From Mantis religiosa (taxonomy: Eukaryota > Arthropoda > Insecta > Mantodea > Mantidae): DNA of 64,000 nt. The position numbers were made by a program, and so were the translations under genes. The stretch covers positions 257,954,273 to 258,018,272 of the forward strand of contig CM060947.1 of NCBI GenBank assembly GCA_030765055.1, read 5' to 3'. The notes beneath the pieces were generated by a model. It did no database searches and had not been told where the DNA came from. It worked only from the letters and a program-made list of their open reading frames with translations. Shown here one piece after another: positions 11,714-22,229 of this stretch; position 1 is the first letter of the stretch, and the number at the start of each line of letters is the position of its first letter.

Positions 11714-12204
11714 TGTAACTTTGTGGGTTCGTTAAATTAAGAGTCCAATTGCACAGACTCAAACAGTTCTTTATTTCCACCGAATTACAGTTGGAGCACT
11801 TGCCGATTACACAGAATTACGTAGCGCACACAATTACAATTCACGAGTTCGTCCGTCACAATTCTTTTCTGCACTCGCAGTTACGTACACTCCTCCGATG
11901 CACGTACACAATCTTCCAGTCCATTCCGTCACTGGGTGCTCCTCACGGCTGCTCGCCAAGAACTGAACTCACTCGCCTCTGCAGCCCCTTTTATAGGAAT
12001 ATCGCTGTTTTATAGAAGTCTCGTGGTTCAGTGAATCATCACGAAGGTTCGAGACGGCAGGGGGAGGGGAAGAGACGGCACAGTGACGTTTTTCCAGCCA
12101 CCCCTCGTTACTGCTACAAGATAAATGGGTAGGCGTTGCCGAATGCTTCCCTTCTAGCCCTACTGCTGGCCGGTTCTATCGAGAGTTCCGACGTTCGGGT
12201 GACA
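11714..12204 (-). mobile_element. Solo LTR, 491 bp
   Basis: On the minus strand it begins TGTCACCCGAACGTC and ends CCCACAAAGTTACA, so it has TG...CA ends. It is flanked by a 4-bp duplication ATAT at 11,710-11,713 and 12,205-12,208. A TATA box (minus CCTATAAAAGGGG, near 11,998-11,986) and a poly(A) signal (minus AAATAAAG near 11,776) lie in the expected order. No internal coding region or second LTR follows. The 3' end resembles that of the solo LTR at 59,995-60,390 (ACCCACAAAGTCACA), so they are related families. Confidence 0.88.
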
Positions 12205-13523
12205 ATATAGTAGTCAGTTACTAGACTGTTGAAACATGACTCCTCTACGCTTGCTTGTTTTCAATGGAGCAAAATCCCATAGTCATATCGAAGCCAGAAT
12301 GTTGTCCAACAGGAGTTTCTTTAAATTCCAACTCTCACTTTTAGGGATATTTTTAAATCCATTAGCCTAAGGCTGATTTGATCACCCCAGTATGATGTGC
12401 GTTCAAGTTAAAACACCTATATTTTTTCCTTCACAACCTAATCACAAGGAAAATATGAAACTAGGGTCACTTCTCAACGTAATCCCTCTCTAGCCATACA
12501 CATTTTTCACAACGTCGATGCCATGATTCCATAACCGCTGCGAACGCTTCCTTAGGAGTGTGTTTTGACTACTGGAAAATCGCTGAGGCACGACTAGTAA
12601 ATCTGCAACCATGGAGAGTGTCTTTCATCGTGGGAAACATCCAAAATTCGCTAGGAGCCGGGAGCATAAACAATCACTTCAAAGTTGTTGTCAGGAAGAA
12701 ACTCCTGAGTCGCGTTCGCCCGATGCACTGGTGCGTTTTCTTGATGAAAGAGCACACGTCCAACCTTTTCCGTCCGTTTTTCATGCAATGCTGGGAGGAG
12801 TTTATTTTTCAAAACCTTTTGGTATGATACAGCTGTCACAGTAATGTCCTTTGGAATGCAATGAGTAGCTGTCCCAGAAGATGGCCACCATCATTTTGTC
12901 AGCCCTGGCATTCACCCGACATCTTTTTGGTGGCGGTGAGTCTGTGTTCTTCCACAGCTGGCTGAGCTTCGTTTCAGGGCATCCACGTCTCATCCATTGC
13001 TACAATCGATTGAAACATGCCGTCATCAAGCGTCAACATCCCGTGCAATTTGCCACGCGCACATTCTTGTACACTGCACCTGCGATTTGACAGTTGAAAG
13101 TCTGGAAGCTAGGCCTTTAATAAGCAGTCAGATCACGGCTGAGCCTTCCACTGACAGTAGAATATTTTTTGAGTTAGGACAAATGACGATAGAAGTTTGT
13201 TTTGGTGTCGTTTTCTTTTATTTAATACTTGTTTACTGATACTGTGGTGTTTTCATGTGCTTAAAATGATCCTTGATCTTTTGTATTTTTCGCCAGGGTC
13301 GATGTCGTCCCCACCTAGACCGCGTGTAAGGGAGTTGAAGTTATGTCAGAGGTTTTGATAGAGTGGGAGTGAGAGGGTGTGGATGTAGTATCTTAGGGAT
13401 GACAAGGACTATGGATGTACCAGGGTTAATCCGTGCCAATACGGAGGAATAGTGACTAGGACTTCAAGACGGTGTAGGTGAGTTTCAGCTGTTATACCCC
13501 AAATGGCACAGGCATAAGTGATG

Positions 13524-14059
13524 TTAATGTTAATGCCAGACGTTCTCCCATTACTCCTAGACCCGTAGGAAGAAGGACCTGGGCCTCCTTCGATCTGAGA
13601 GTTACCGAGCTGTCCCAAAAAGGACGCCCGGTGCCTCCGGGGAGCTTTCCATAGGGCAAAACCTAGATCATAACAAGCCCCCATCTGGTCCTAGGTACTC
13701 AAGACGGGATGGAAGTGGTTACGCCACTTACGCGTGCCAACTACAAAATGGGAAGGCTACCGATATGACCTCGGTGGAGGCGCCTGGTGATCTAGCACAC
13801 CTTCTACTAGCTATGCTGGCTAGCACGTGGGAATATATGGCTTCCCTCAACCTCGTCCGGAGACGTACCCGATCTCCCACGGGTATCGGAAACCATTGCC
13901 CCCTCGAGTCCAACCCAATCCGAACAACTCCCAATCAGGGAGGGGCTCGAATGTTCGGCCCGAGGCTCCTCTAGCAACGTCAGAGGTACAACGAGTGCTA
14001 GGGATCCGCAGCGCCCGCACCACGGCAGCTGAAGGGGACGGATCCCCTTCCCTACGGGA
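13524..14059 (-). mobile_element. GC-rich 536-bp retroposon of unknown family
   Basis: Interrupts the LINE between AGGCATAAGTGATG (13,510-13,523) and AGGCATAAATGATG (14,060-14,073), a 14-bp duplication with one mismatch. On the minus strand it ends in a short tail (TTAACATTAA), as for LINE-mobilised sequences. It is visibly richer in GC than its surroundings. Short open frames of 70-90 codons cross it on both strands without a known domain. I see no clear tRNA boxes, so I leave its class open. Confidence 0.65.
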
Positions 14060-14341
14060 AGGCATAAATGATGGCTAGTCGGAGCACTTGTTTATACAAC
14101 ATACCCATACTTTTGCTGACCTTGTTGGCTATACAGATAATGTGGTCCTTCCACGTCATTTTTACATCACACAAAATGCCTAGATGCCGTACACGTGATT
14201 GCCAATGTTCTTCCTCTCCGGCTAGACGGACAGGTGCCAGGTCCTCCAGCTGCCTTCTGGAGGAAGTGATGGCTTGGCTCTTATGGAAGTGGATGTTCAA
14301 GTGCCATCGTTTGAACCAGGTGGTGAGGAGGTGGGCGTATT

Positions 14342-14575
14342 TTTTTAATATAAGCCCTCTAACGTTAAGTCATATCGGACGATGAATAAAATGGATGGAA
14401 TTATGCTCTACTGAGTCCGGGGTCCATGGAGCTTAGAGTTACGCGACATTCATCTTACAGGATAAAGGAAAACCCCGTAAAAACCTTATCCAGGTAAATC
14501 ACCCTGACCGAGATTCGAACTCGGGACCTCTTGAACGTGAGGCAGACATGCTACCACCACGCTACCAAGGCGGGC
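14342..14575 (-). mobile_element. tRNA-derived SINE, family S2
   Basis: 234 bp, flanked by GGGCGTATT at 14,333-14,341 and 14,576-14,584. On the minus strand the head has GGTAGCGTGGTGGTAGCATG (A-box region) and GAGTTCGAATCTCGG (B-box), and the body ends in an A-rich tail (plus TTTTTTAATA). It sits in the LINE, so it arrived after the LINE. Other copies: 62,330-62,545 and a partial one at 59,487-59,672. Its body is what the array at 3,660-4,950 repeats. Confidence 0.88.
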
Positions 14576-15645
14576 GGGCGTATTGTTGGATTCTACGTGC
14601 AACCATATGACGTCTAATTGACATAGAGGTTACAGCTGTGTCGTTTTCAAAAAGGTACAGCGAGCAGCTGAGTAAAGTAGGTAGGGTGTTGATATAGAGA
14701 AGGAATATAGTGGGTCCCAGGATACTACCTTGAGGAACACCAGCTCTAATAGGCCAAGGTGAGCATAATATGGCGTCATGGGAGACAGAGAAGGATCTTT
14801 TGAAGAGATGGGAGTGTATGAGATGGATCAAGCATGAAGAAATGATGTAGTGGATGAGGCGGGAAAGTAAACCTTCATGACAGACACTGTCAAAGGCTTT
14901 GGTGATGTCCAATAATAGAGCAGCAACATACTGCTTACGGTTGAAGGCAGTGTACACTTCTTCGACCAACCGAAGTAGCTGATGCTGGGTGGACTGTTGA
15001 AGTCTGAAGCCAAATTGCTCCTTTCTAAGGACGTTACGATGGTCCAGGATTTTTGGAATACTACTTAGGATGAGCTTGTCCATCAATTTGCATTCTTGTA
15101 ATCATCCATCAGCTTTCGTGGCACTTTTTCATATCTTCATGCAGGATTGTGGGCAAAGATCCCACGGAAATGCTACTTTTGGAGGCGATGTCTGGAACGC
15201 TCAATCGACGATCCTCCTAAACTACCTTCTCCACTCGCTGGATCATGTCGTCAGACAGTCTGATGCGAGGCCGTGACTCTCTTGGTTTGTTGTCACACGA
15301 TTATCTAGCTTCATTGAACTGTCGTACCCAGGAACGCACATTAGACACATCCATGGTAGCATCACCACATGCCTCACTCAACTGGCGATGAATTTCGATA
15401 GGGGTCACAGCACGAAAATGGAGAAAACGAATGATTACACGATGTTCTTCCAATGAAAACGTCGCCATTTTAAGTATCAAAAACAGTGCTGACTCTAGTC
15501 GCTGCCATTAGAGTTCTGATCATTTTAAAGTGCAGCCATCTCTGTCACACATTCACAAAGAATTCACGTGTATTAAAAAATATAGGTTGCTATCTGGTCC
15601 CAGTCAGGAAAAGAATATGAGGTTATAACTTGAAGGCACCTTGTA

Positions 15646-16840
15646 GTTAGTCACTACTTGTCTATGACGCTATGCTCAGTTGTTTTGTGTCTGTCCTGAA
15701 TAAACGGCAATGTCACTCTGTTATTAAAACAGTGATAGTGGCTTGTCATTTTATTATTCTACATACAGTTGTTCCATGGACAGTACGCCACTGCAGGACG
15801 TCGTTATTACCGATTTTACTGTTTCTACCATTTCTCCGCTTCCGTTTTTGTTTTACGTGAATAAAGAAAGGGAACAGAAATGTGTGCGTTATTCAAGCGA
15901 ACCCTCGGTAAATGTACTTCCCCCATCTGTAAGGAAGAAGATGAATATTACAAGAAGGAAGATGTCAAACCCTTGCCTTCCTAGGCAGTGCTCCCAACCT
16001 TTAAATAATGCAAGGATCACCAAGTTTCGCATTAAGTAATTTCTGCATCGCCTTGCCGTCGCCGCAGCCGCAGCAGTTCATACAATTACAGGAGGCGAGC
16101 GCCAAACTTTCCCCTCTAAGTATGTATCCACTCCTCTACCTGAACTATTATGTAAATAACCTCAAATCCTCCCAAGTATCCACTTCCCCTGCTATTATGT
16201 TGCTGGTAATTTCCTGTTTTTGCCTCGCTTAAAGAACCTCGGGGTATTCCCACAAGTAGCTCTCTCTGCCAATTTCAGTACAACTAGCAATGCCAGAGGT
16301 AACGTCTGTAGGAGATTGTGAGTTCGTCTCCCAAATGTCCTATCCTCTATTTGCACTAATTTCGGTGCAAGATTCACGGTTGAATAATAGCAAATCTATG
16401 CTCTATAATTTCGCGTATCCTAACCCCAGTTCCATAGGAGATGTCGGTCCGCACTGGGGAGGGGAATCAGGTTTATGAGCAACCACCAAGAAGTCTCAAT
16501 ATGTGTTTATTAATTTATGTATTATTTATCTAAGTTATTAATTATTATTCTTTAATTATTCATTCCGTAAGTTATAAATTGTCACTGATTAGTTAATAAT
16601 GTCGCGAATTCATTATTACGACTGGCGGCGTACGTGCTAAAAGGGTTCGGCGCGGAGCGATAACTGACAAATAACACAGTGTGGAATTAAAGAGCCTGCA
16701 AAAATAGATGAAGATAGCCCCGAGATAAAAGACTTACTGATACAGATAAAGCTACAAGTCCGGAACGTTCGTGTTTTATCTGCTGACGTGTTACAGAATA
16801 TTCTATAACAGTCTGGATTCATGAATGGTCTGGAATCGTG
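15646..16840. other. No recognisable gene
   Basis: Unassigned. A 98-codon plus-strand frame (15,743-16,039) has no domain I recognise and no splice or promoter context that I can defend. Confidence 0.5.
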
Positions 16841-16844
16841 AGTA

Positions 16845-18350
16845 TCGTGATTTTTCGAGAGTCCCCTGATTTATCGGGAGTCCCCTGACTTGTCGAGAGT
16901 CAGGTGACTTGTCGAGAGTCCCGTGACTTTTCGTGAGTCTCCTGACTTATTGAGATTCCCCTGACTTATCGAGAGTCCCGTGATTTATCGAGAGTCTCCT
17001 GACTTATTTAGAGTTCCCTTAGTTATCGAGAATCTCCTGACTTATCGAGAGTCCCCCGACTTATCGAGAGTCCCCTGACTTATTGCGATTCCCCTGACTT
17101 TTCGAGTTCCCCGTGACTTATCGACAGTCCGCTGATTTATCGAGAGTCTCCTGACTTTTCAAGAGTCCCATGACCTGTCGAGTTTCCCGACAGTTATCGA
17201 GAATACCCTGACATATCGGGAGTCCAGTGGCTCATCGTGTGTCCCATGACTTATTGCGAGTCGCCTGTGTTATCTAGAGTCACCTGAATTATTGAGAGAC
17301 CCGTTACATATAGAGGTTCCTGTGACTTATCAAGAGTCCCGTGATTTATCGAGGGTCCCCTACTTTATCGAGAATCCCCTGACTTATCGAGAATTCCGTG
17401 ACTTACCGAGAGACACCTGACGTATCAAGAGTCCCCTGACTTACCGAGAGTCCCGTGATTTATCGAGAGTCCCCTGACTTATCGAGAGCCCTGTGACTTA
17501 TCGAGAGTCCCGTGACCTATCGAGAGTCTCCTGACTTATTGAGAGTCCCCTGATTTGTCCAGAGTCCCGTGATATATCCAGAGTCCCGTGATTTATCGAC
17601 AGTCCCCTGACTTATCGAGAGCCCTGTGACTTAAGGAGAGTCTCATGACTTATCTGTAGTCCCCTGACTTATCGAGAGTCCCGTGACTTATCGAGAGTCC
17701 CGTGATTTATCGAGAGTCTCCTGACTTATTGAGAGTCCCCCGACTTATCCAGAGTCCCGTGATTTATCGAGAGTCCCGTGATTTATCGAGAGTCCCCTGA
17801 CTTATCGAGTGTCCCGTGATTTAAGGAGAGTCTCATGCCTTATATGTAGTCCCCTGACTTACCGAGAATCCCGTGACATACAGAGAGTCCCCTGACATAC
17901 CGAGAGTCCCCTGACATATCGAGAGTCCCCTAACTTATCGAGAGTCCCCTGACATATCGAGAGACCCGTGACTTACCAAGAGTCCCCTAACTTATCGAGA
18001 GTCCCGTGACTTATCGAGGGTCCCATGACTTACCGAGAATTTCGCGACTTATCGAGAGCCCTCTGACTTATCGGGAATCCCCTGAATTATCGAAAGTCCC
18101 CTGACTTATCGACGGTCCCGTGATTTATCGGCAGTCCCGTGGCTTACCGAGAATTTCGTGACTTATTGAGAGTTCCCTGACTTATCGAGAATCCCCTGAA
18201 TTATCGAAATTCCCCTTACTTATCGAGAGTCCCCTAACTTATCGAGGGTCCCGTGACTTACCGAGAGTTCCCTGATTTAATAAGAATCCCCTGAATTATC
18301 GAGAGTCCCGTGACTTACTGTCGTGACTTATCGGGGCTCTCCTGACTTAT
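16845..18350. repeat. 19-bp minisatellite, about 79 units
   Basis: The unit is close to GACTTATCGAGAGTCCCCT. Spacing was measured at 17,461, 17,480 and 17,499, giving 19 bp. Common variants change CCCCTGA to CCCGTGA and ACTT to ATTT. Edges are more divergent than the centre. I found no single-copy source for it in the window. Confidence 0.95.
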
Positions 18351-18657
18351 GAGCCGACGCTGAAGATATCTCAAAACTGCACTAGTGACCTCTTAAATGT
18401 GAAAATTTTAAAGAATACTGCTGATGCACGCATTTAGACTATTTAAAATCTCTATGCAATTTGCATACAAATCTGCGCTCTGTTCATCACATAACAATTC
18501 GCAATTTGCAATTCTGATTATTGGTTTAGCCCGATTAACAAGTATAAACAAGGATATGATTTTGTGTAAAGAAGCTCATATGAAATAGATTTTAGGTGAA
18601 TATGCTTTTATGTTGCACTATTGTTTTACGGTTGATGTTTATGTGTGTACTTTGCAG

Positions 18658-18830
18658 AAAGGCGACCTCTAAAGGGTTTCATGAAGATGTACAAGACACC
18701 TCCACAACGGCGCAGGAAAAAGGATAACATTGAAGACCAGGAGGAGGAGGAACAGGAGGAGGAATTTCAAAAGTCGCAGCTCAACCATCGCCATCTTGCC
18801 AAAGACATTCACAACAACCAACTCAACAGC
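18658..18830 (+). CDS. Candidate internal coding exon of an unidentified host gene
   Basis: A 173-bp open stretch is bounded by a plausible acceptor (TATGTGTGTACTTTGCAG ending at 18,657) and a strong donor (GTAAGT at 18,831). The open frame across it reads RRPLKGFMKMYKTPPQRRRK, then a run of acidic residues (EEEEQEEE) and HRHLAKDIHNNQLNS. It enters in phase 1 and leaves in phase 0. The composition, basic then acidic with no transposon signature, would suit a nuclear regulatory protein, but I do not recognise the family. No neighbouring exon is visible in the window. It could still be a chance open stretch, as GA-rich codons are low in complexity. Confidence 0.4.
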
Positions 18831-19564
18831 GTAAGTCGATTGGGCCAGCTTTCTTTTTCATTTTTTTTTTTACTCCACCTCCTCCTCCTTCTCTTCTTGT
18901 TTCGGTTGTAGGCTTTGTTACTTTGTTTTGTTTCCGAAGTAGAAGTAAAAATCTAACAGTGCTAAGCATGAAGGCATGTGGACTTGGTGGTTTGGTTGCT
19001 CTGTGTTGACATTTTGGACATTTATTCATTTACAGAATAACAACTTTAGTTGATAATAGCAGTATGCTTTCAGATTGTTACAATCTTCCCTGAGAACGTG
19101 GTACAGGTTGCTGTGAGGGGTAAAGCAGTTTGGGCAGTCTCATAATAAATCCTCTCTGTCAGGAAACTATAAGATATACGGTATTGAAGTAGCTATAAAA
19201 TAACAATAAACATGCGTTGAGCCAATAAGGTTACCGTATTGTCTTGGCGTTTGCCAGTTCTACGGTTAGCGGGCGACTGAGATGGAAGACATATCTGTCT
19301 TTGTCTCTACCGAGCAAGTATCATAAAGTTACTGAGATGTACAGTGATGCAGATGCTGACACAGAAGTTTGCTTAATATTTCAGCATGTGAGTGAGAACA
19401 TATGCAGGGACTATCGCATAATCTGAACCTTAAAACCTTGAACTGGAGAACGGTTCGCTTACGTAGCTATCGTTCATCTGCACACAAAACAAAATGATTC
19501 AAATTTGATGCGTTGTACGAAATAATGTGAAACAAAATAGTGACATTAAAGCGATTTGTGAATA
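18831..19564. other. No recognisable gene (intron-like or intergenic)
   Basis: Begins with the candidate donor site and a pyrimidine-rich stretch (18,850-18,905). No frame or repeat beyond this was recognised. Confidence 0.45.
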
Positions 19565-20900
19565 TACGAGGCATGTTTTTTAAGTCAATACCATTTTGCG
19601 ATTCCGCCGCCGCAGCGCTACGGTCGGCGTTCCGCACATGCGCGCTGGTTACCTACATCTCTTGTCTACGCACTGACGCCATTACACTCTGATTCTTCAT
19701 TGTATACGTTGGTTACTGAGTGTTTAAGATGCCTCCGAAAACCGTGAGTCCCACCGATTGTGAAGTGCGGGCTGTTATACGATTTCTTAGTGCTAAAGGC
19801 GTAAAGCCGATCTATATTCATCGTGAGATCTGTGAAGTTTACGGACAAAACATTATGAGTGATGGAATAGTAAGGAAATGGGTGAGAGCTTTTAAAGATG
19901 ACTGCACAAATATGCATGATGAAGAACGGAGTGGGCGTCCTTCGGTCGTTACTGAAGATTTGGTGCAGAAAGTGGACAAAAAGGTGAGAGAAAACAGACG
20001 ATTTACAATTTCATCATTGTGCGACTATTTTCCTCAATATTCCCGTAGTGTTTTGTATCGCATTGTGACCGAAAACTTGAAGTACCGAAAATTGTGTTCA
20101 AGTTGGGTTCCGAAAATGTTGACGGATTTGCAGAAAACCCAACGTTTAGGCAGTGCCCTGACTTTCCTAGAGCGGTACCACAATGAAGGTGAAGATTTTT
20201 TAGACCAAATTGTTACTGGTGAAGAAACGTGGGTGGCCTACGTCACACCAGAATCGAAACAATCCATGGAATGGCGACATTCATCATCACCCACAAAAGT
20301 GAAGTTTAAGCAAACAATTTCTGCCCGGAAAATCATGTGCACAGTTTTTTGTGACAGAAAAGGAGTATTGCTAGTGGAGTTTCTGCCTCGTAATGAGACA
20401 ATCAATGCAGCGTCTTATTGTGAGACATTGAACAATCTGCGCCGTGCAATCCAGAATAAAAGACATGGCAAGTTGAGTAAGGGTATCCTTTTGCTGCATG
20501 ACAATGCCCGTCCACATGTGGCTAATCGGACCAAAGATATCATCAAATCTTTTCAATGGGAAACTCTAGATCATCCTCCATAGAGCCCTGATCTGGCGCC
20601 CAGCGACTACCATTTGTTCCTGCACTTGAAGAAACATCTGGGCGATCAGCGTCTTCAAGACGATAACGAAGTCAAAACAGTTGCGATACAATGGTTAACA
20701 CGTCAGGCGGCAGAATTTTATGAGCAGGGTATTCAAAACCTGGTGCCACGTTATGACAAGTGCCTCAATATTCACGGAAATTATGTAGAAAAGTAGATTA
20801 AAGTACAGGCTTTCATGTAAGAATAAAATTACTGCCATATATATGCACGTCTTTTTTTAATTCCTAAACGGTATTGACTTAGAAGTATGCCTCGTTTTTA
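19565..20900 (+). mobile_element. Mariner element with both inverted repeats
   Basis: The left end reads TA then CGAGGCATGTTTTTTAAGTC (19,565 on). The right end, complemented, reads CGAGGCATACTTCTAAGTC (from 20,894 inward), followed outward by TTTTTA. Inverted repeats are about 25 bp with a few mismatches. Length about 1.3 kb is normal for mariner. It holds one transposase frame with a single stop. The right TA is offset by four T residues, so the exact right target site is uncertain. Confidence 0.88.
19729..20796 (+). pseudogene. Mariner transposase with one internal stop
   Basis: A 355-codon frame from ATG (19,729, start MPPKTVSPTDCEVRAV) to the stop at 20,794-20,796, the expected length for mariner. 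An N-terminal helix-turn-helix pair covers about residues 10-110 (VIRFLSAKG, IVRKWVRAF, GRPS). The catalytic domain follows: VTGEETW, SARKIMCTVFCDRKG, LLHDNARPH, and SPDLAPSDYHLF. Codon 285 (20,581-20,583) is TAG where the family has an aromatic residue before SPDLAPSD. In VTGEETW the family's first catalytic Asp is Glu. Both changes should prevent activity. The rest is intact up to the C-terminal NYVEK, so this is among the younger mariners here. An upstream in-frame GTG at 19,720 is not needed. Confidence 0.92.
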
Positions 20901-21110
20901 TGTATTCATTTATTATATCAATTATTCATTCATTCGTTCATTCATTTTCGGCAGTACTACCTCTCTGCCTCCCGGCTGCACGTCCTGGGTCAACGTCGGG
21001 ACTCCTTCCTCGGTCTCCACGTCGTCGTCGGCTGCTTGCTTCACCCTAGCTCTAGCGCCTTCTCCTGCATGGATTCTTTTTGGGTTCTCAGGGGTTACGG
21101 TTGAGACAAC
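20901..21110. other. Short ATTC-rich stretch and unassigned GC-rich sequence
   Basis: 20,905-20,950 is rich in TTCATTCATTCG. The following GC-rich part is open on the minus strand as a 77-codon frame (20,922-21,155) with no recognised domain; it may belong to the LTR-like unit next to it. Confidence 0.35.
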
Positions 21111-21498
21111 ACAAACCAACGATAATCTCTTAACTGCTTTTATTCGTCCTTGCATTCGTGGAACCCGGGCACTTGATTAACTGCACTTCCGGCGGACATT
21201 TTACCGTACATTTTATTAGACGCGGTACTTCGTCGAACACAGCTGAGGGATGTATACAATACTGCAATGAGCGATAACTGAGCCACAACTAAGTTACAAC
21301 TGAGTAACAGCTGAGGGATGAGTAGGGGTTACCATACTCTTATATACACTCAGCACCGCGTCACTAGCAAAAACTAAGGGTGTATTGACCTGTATAACGG
21401 TACTAAAATAGCTAGCATACCATTCTATTGTCCAAACATCCGCTCGTTTAGGCTGTCGTCCGGGAGGCTCCTCACATATGTCTGCCCAGTCCATCACA
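21111..21498 (-). mobile_element. Possible solo LTR (uncertain)
   Basis: On the minus strand it would begin TGTGATGGACTGGGCAGAC at 21,498, with a TATA box (GTGTATATAAG near 21,340) and a poly(A) signal (AATAAAAG near 21,145) about 190 bp downstream, the order expected in an LTR. I could not find a matching TG...CA inner end or a target duplication, so the left border is a guess. Confidence 0.3.
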
Positions 21499-21499
21499 A

Positions 21500-22229
21500 T
21501 GTTTCTTCAAGTCTACAATTTTGCTTTAACTAACATAATTATTTACAGTTCTTACATATTTGAGTAATTACTAAACATGTTAGTAAATAAATAATTGATC
21601 CAAGGACCAAAGGTTCTGTTTCACATTTATTTATTTATTTATTGCACCGCCAATACAATGCCCCAACAGCCGCCGTTGATTCCAGGTGGAAATACTACTG
21701 GATCAGCAAATGTTTCCTTGAAAGGCTAGATGCTCATTTATTCTATATATGAGCAATAAACTGGGCAAATGGTGAATAAAGTTTTGGCTTGCACTTGATG
21801 CAAATTCAAAGTATCTGGTGAATGGATTTCCTCACTTGAGCAAAGACGATCAGCGTCCCACAGATGTTCCTCTTGCAGAGCATGTTGTAAAGCGTCTTAT
21901 ACAGCCCTTTGTTTTTGCAGAAAGAAATAATAATGTGACAATATTTCCACAAACAAATGCCTTGCAGAAATTTTGAAGCGTGAAAGTACAAAAACAGTGG
22001 GCACAGTAAAGAAATATAGTGTTTTTTTCTATTGTATACTGTGGCATTCAAACTGTTATGTTGAAACACATGCGTTTGCTAAGGGAAGTTGTCCATTTCA
22101 CATTTGGTTATCGTATATATTTCTATTAATTTTAGGCCTAAAATATTTAATTTACCATGTAATTCCTCAGACAAAAGTAAAATTATATACTGGTAAACTG
22201 TATAAATAATATTACATAAACTGGTATGC
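21500..22229. other. No recognisable gene
   Basis: AT-rich sequence with a short TTTA run near 21,627-21,645. No convincing frame seen. Confidence 0.5.

Larger units (their letters stand above)
13072..15090 (-). mobile_element. Jockey-like non-LTR retrotransposon, 5'-truncated
   Basis: Inserted in the mariner with a 10-bp duplication CATTCTTGTA at 13,062-13,071 and 15,091-15,100. The minus-strand reverse transcriptase starts near 15,086 (LILSSIPKILDHRNVLRKEQ) and shows FGFR, LLDITKAFDSVCHEGL (motif A), RAGVPQGSILGPTIF (motif B), and a degraded motif C where FENDTAV stands for FADD/YADDTA. Coding continues after a SINE insertion at 14,300-14,060 (VRHLGILCDVKMTWKDHI) and after a second insertion at about 13,510 (ITYACAIWGITAETHL). 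Known of the clade: target-primed insertion from an RNA. The endonuclease and ORF1 are missing through 5' truncation. Confidence 0.85.
12391..15645 (-). mobile_element. Mariner-family element, split by a LINE
   Basis: Ends match: TGTGCGTTCAAGTTAAAACACC after TA at 12,391-12,392, and the complement of GGTTATAACTTGAAGGCACC before TA at 15,644-15,645. The transposase is on the minus strand. The N-terminal part (start ATG near 15,466, coding MATFSLEEHRVIIRFL-like sequence and a VRSWVRQFN helix) lies at 15,466-15,091. The catalytic part lies at 13,071-12,410, with AMDETW, KMMVAIFWDSY and FHQENAPVHRANATQEFL. The second catalytic Asp in that motif is Glu here. A 2-kb LINE separates the two parts. 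Frameshifts and stops make it dead. A related copy starts at 63,253. Confidence 0.85.
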
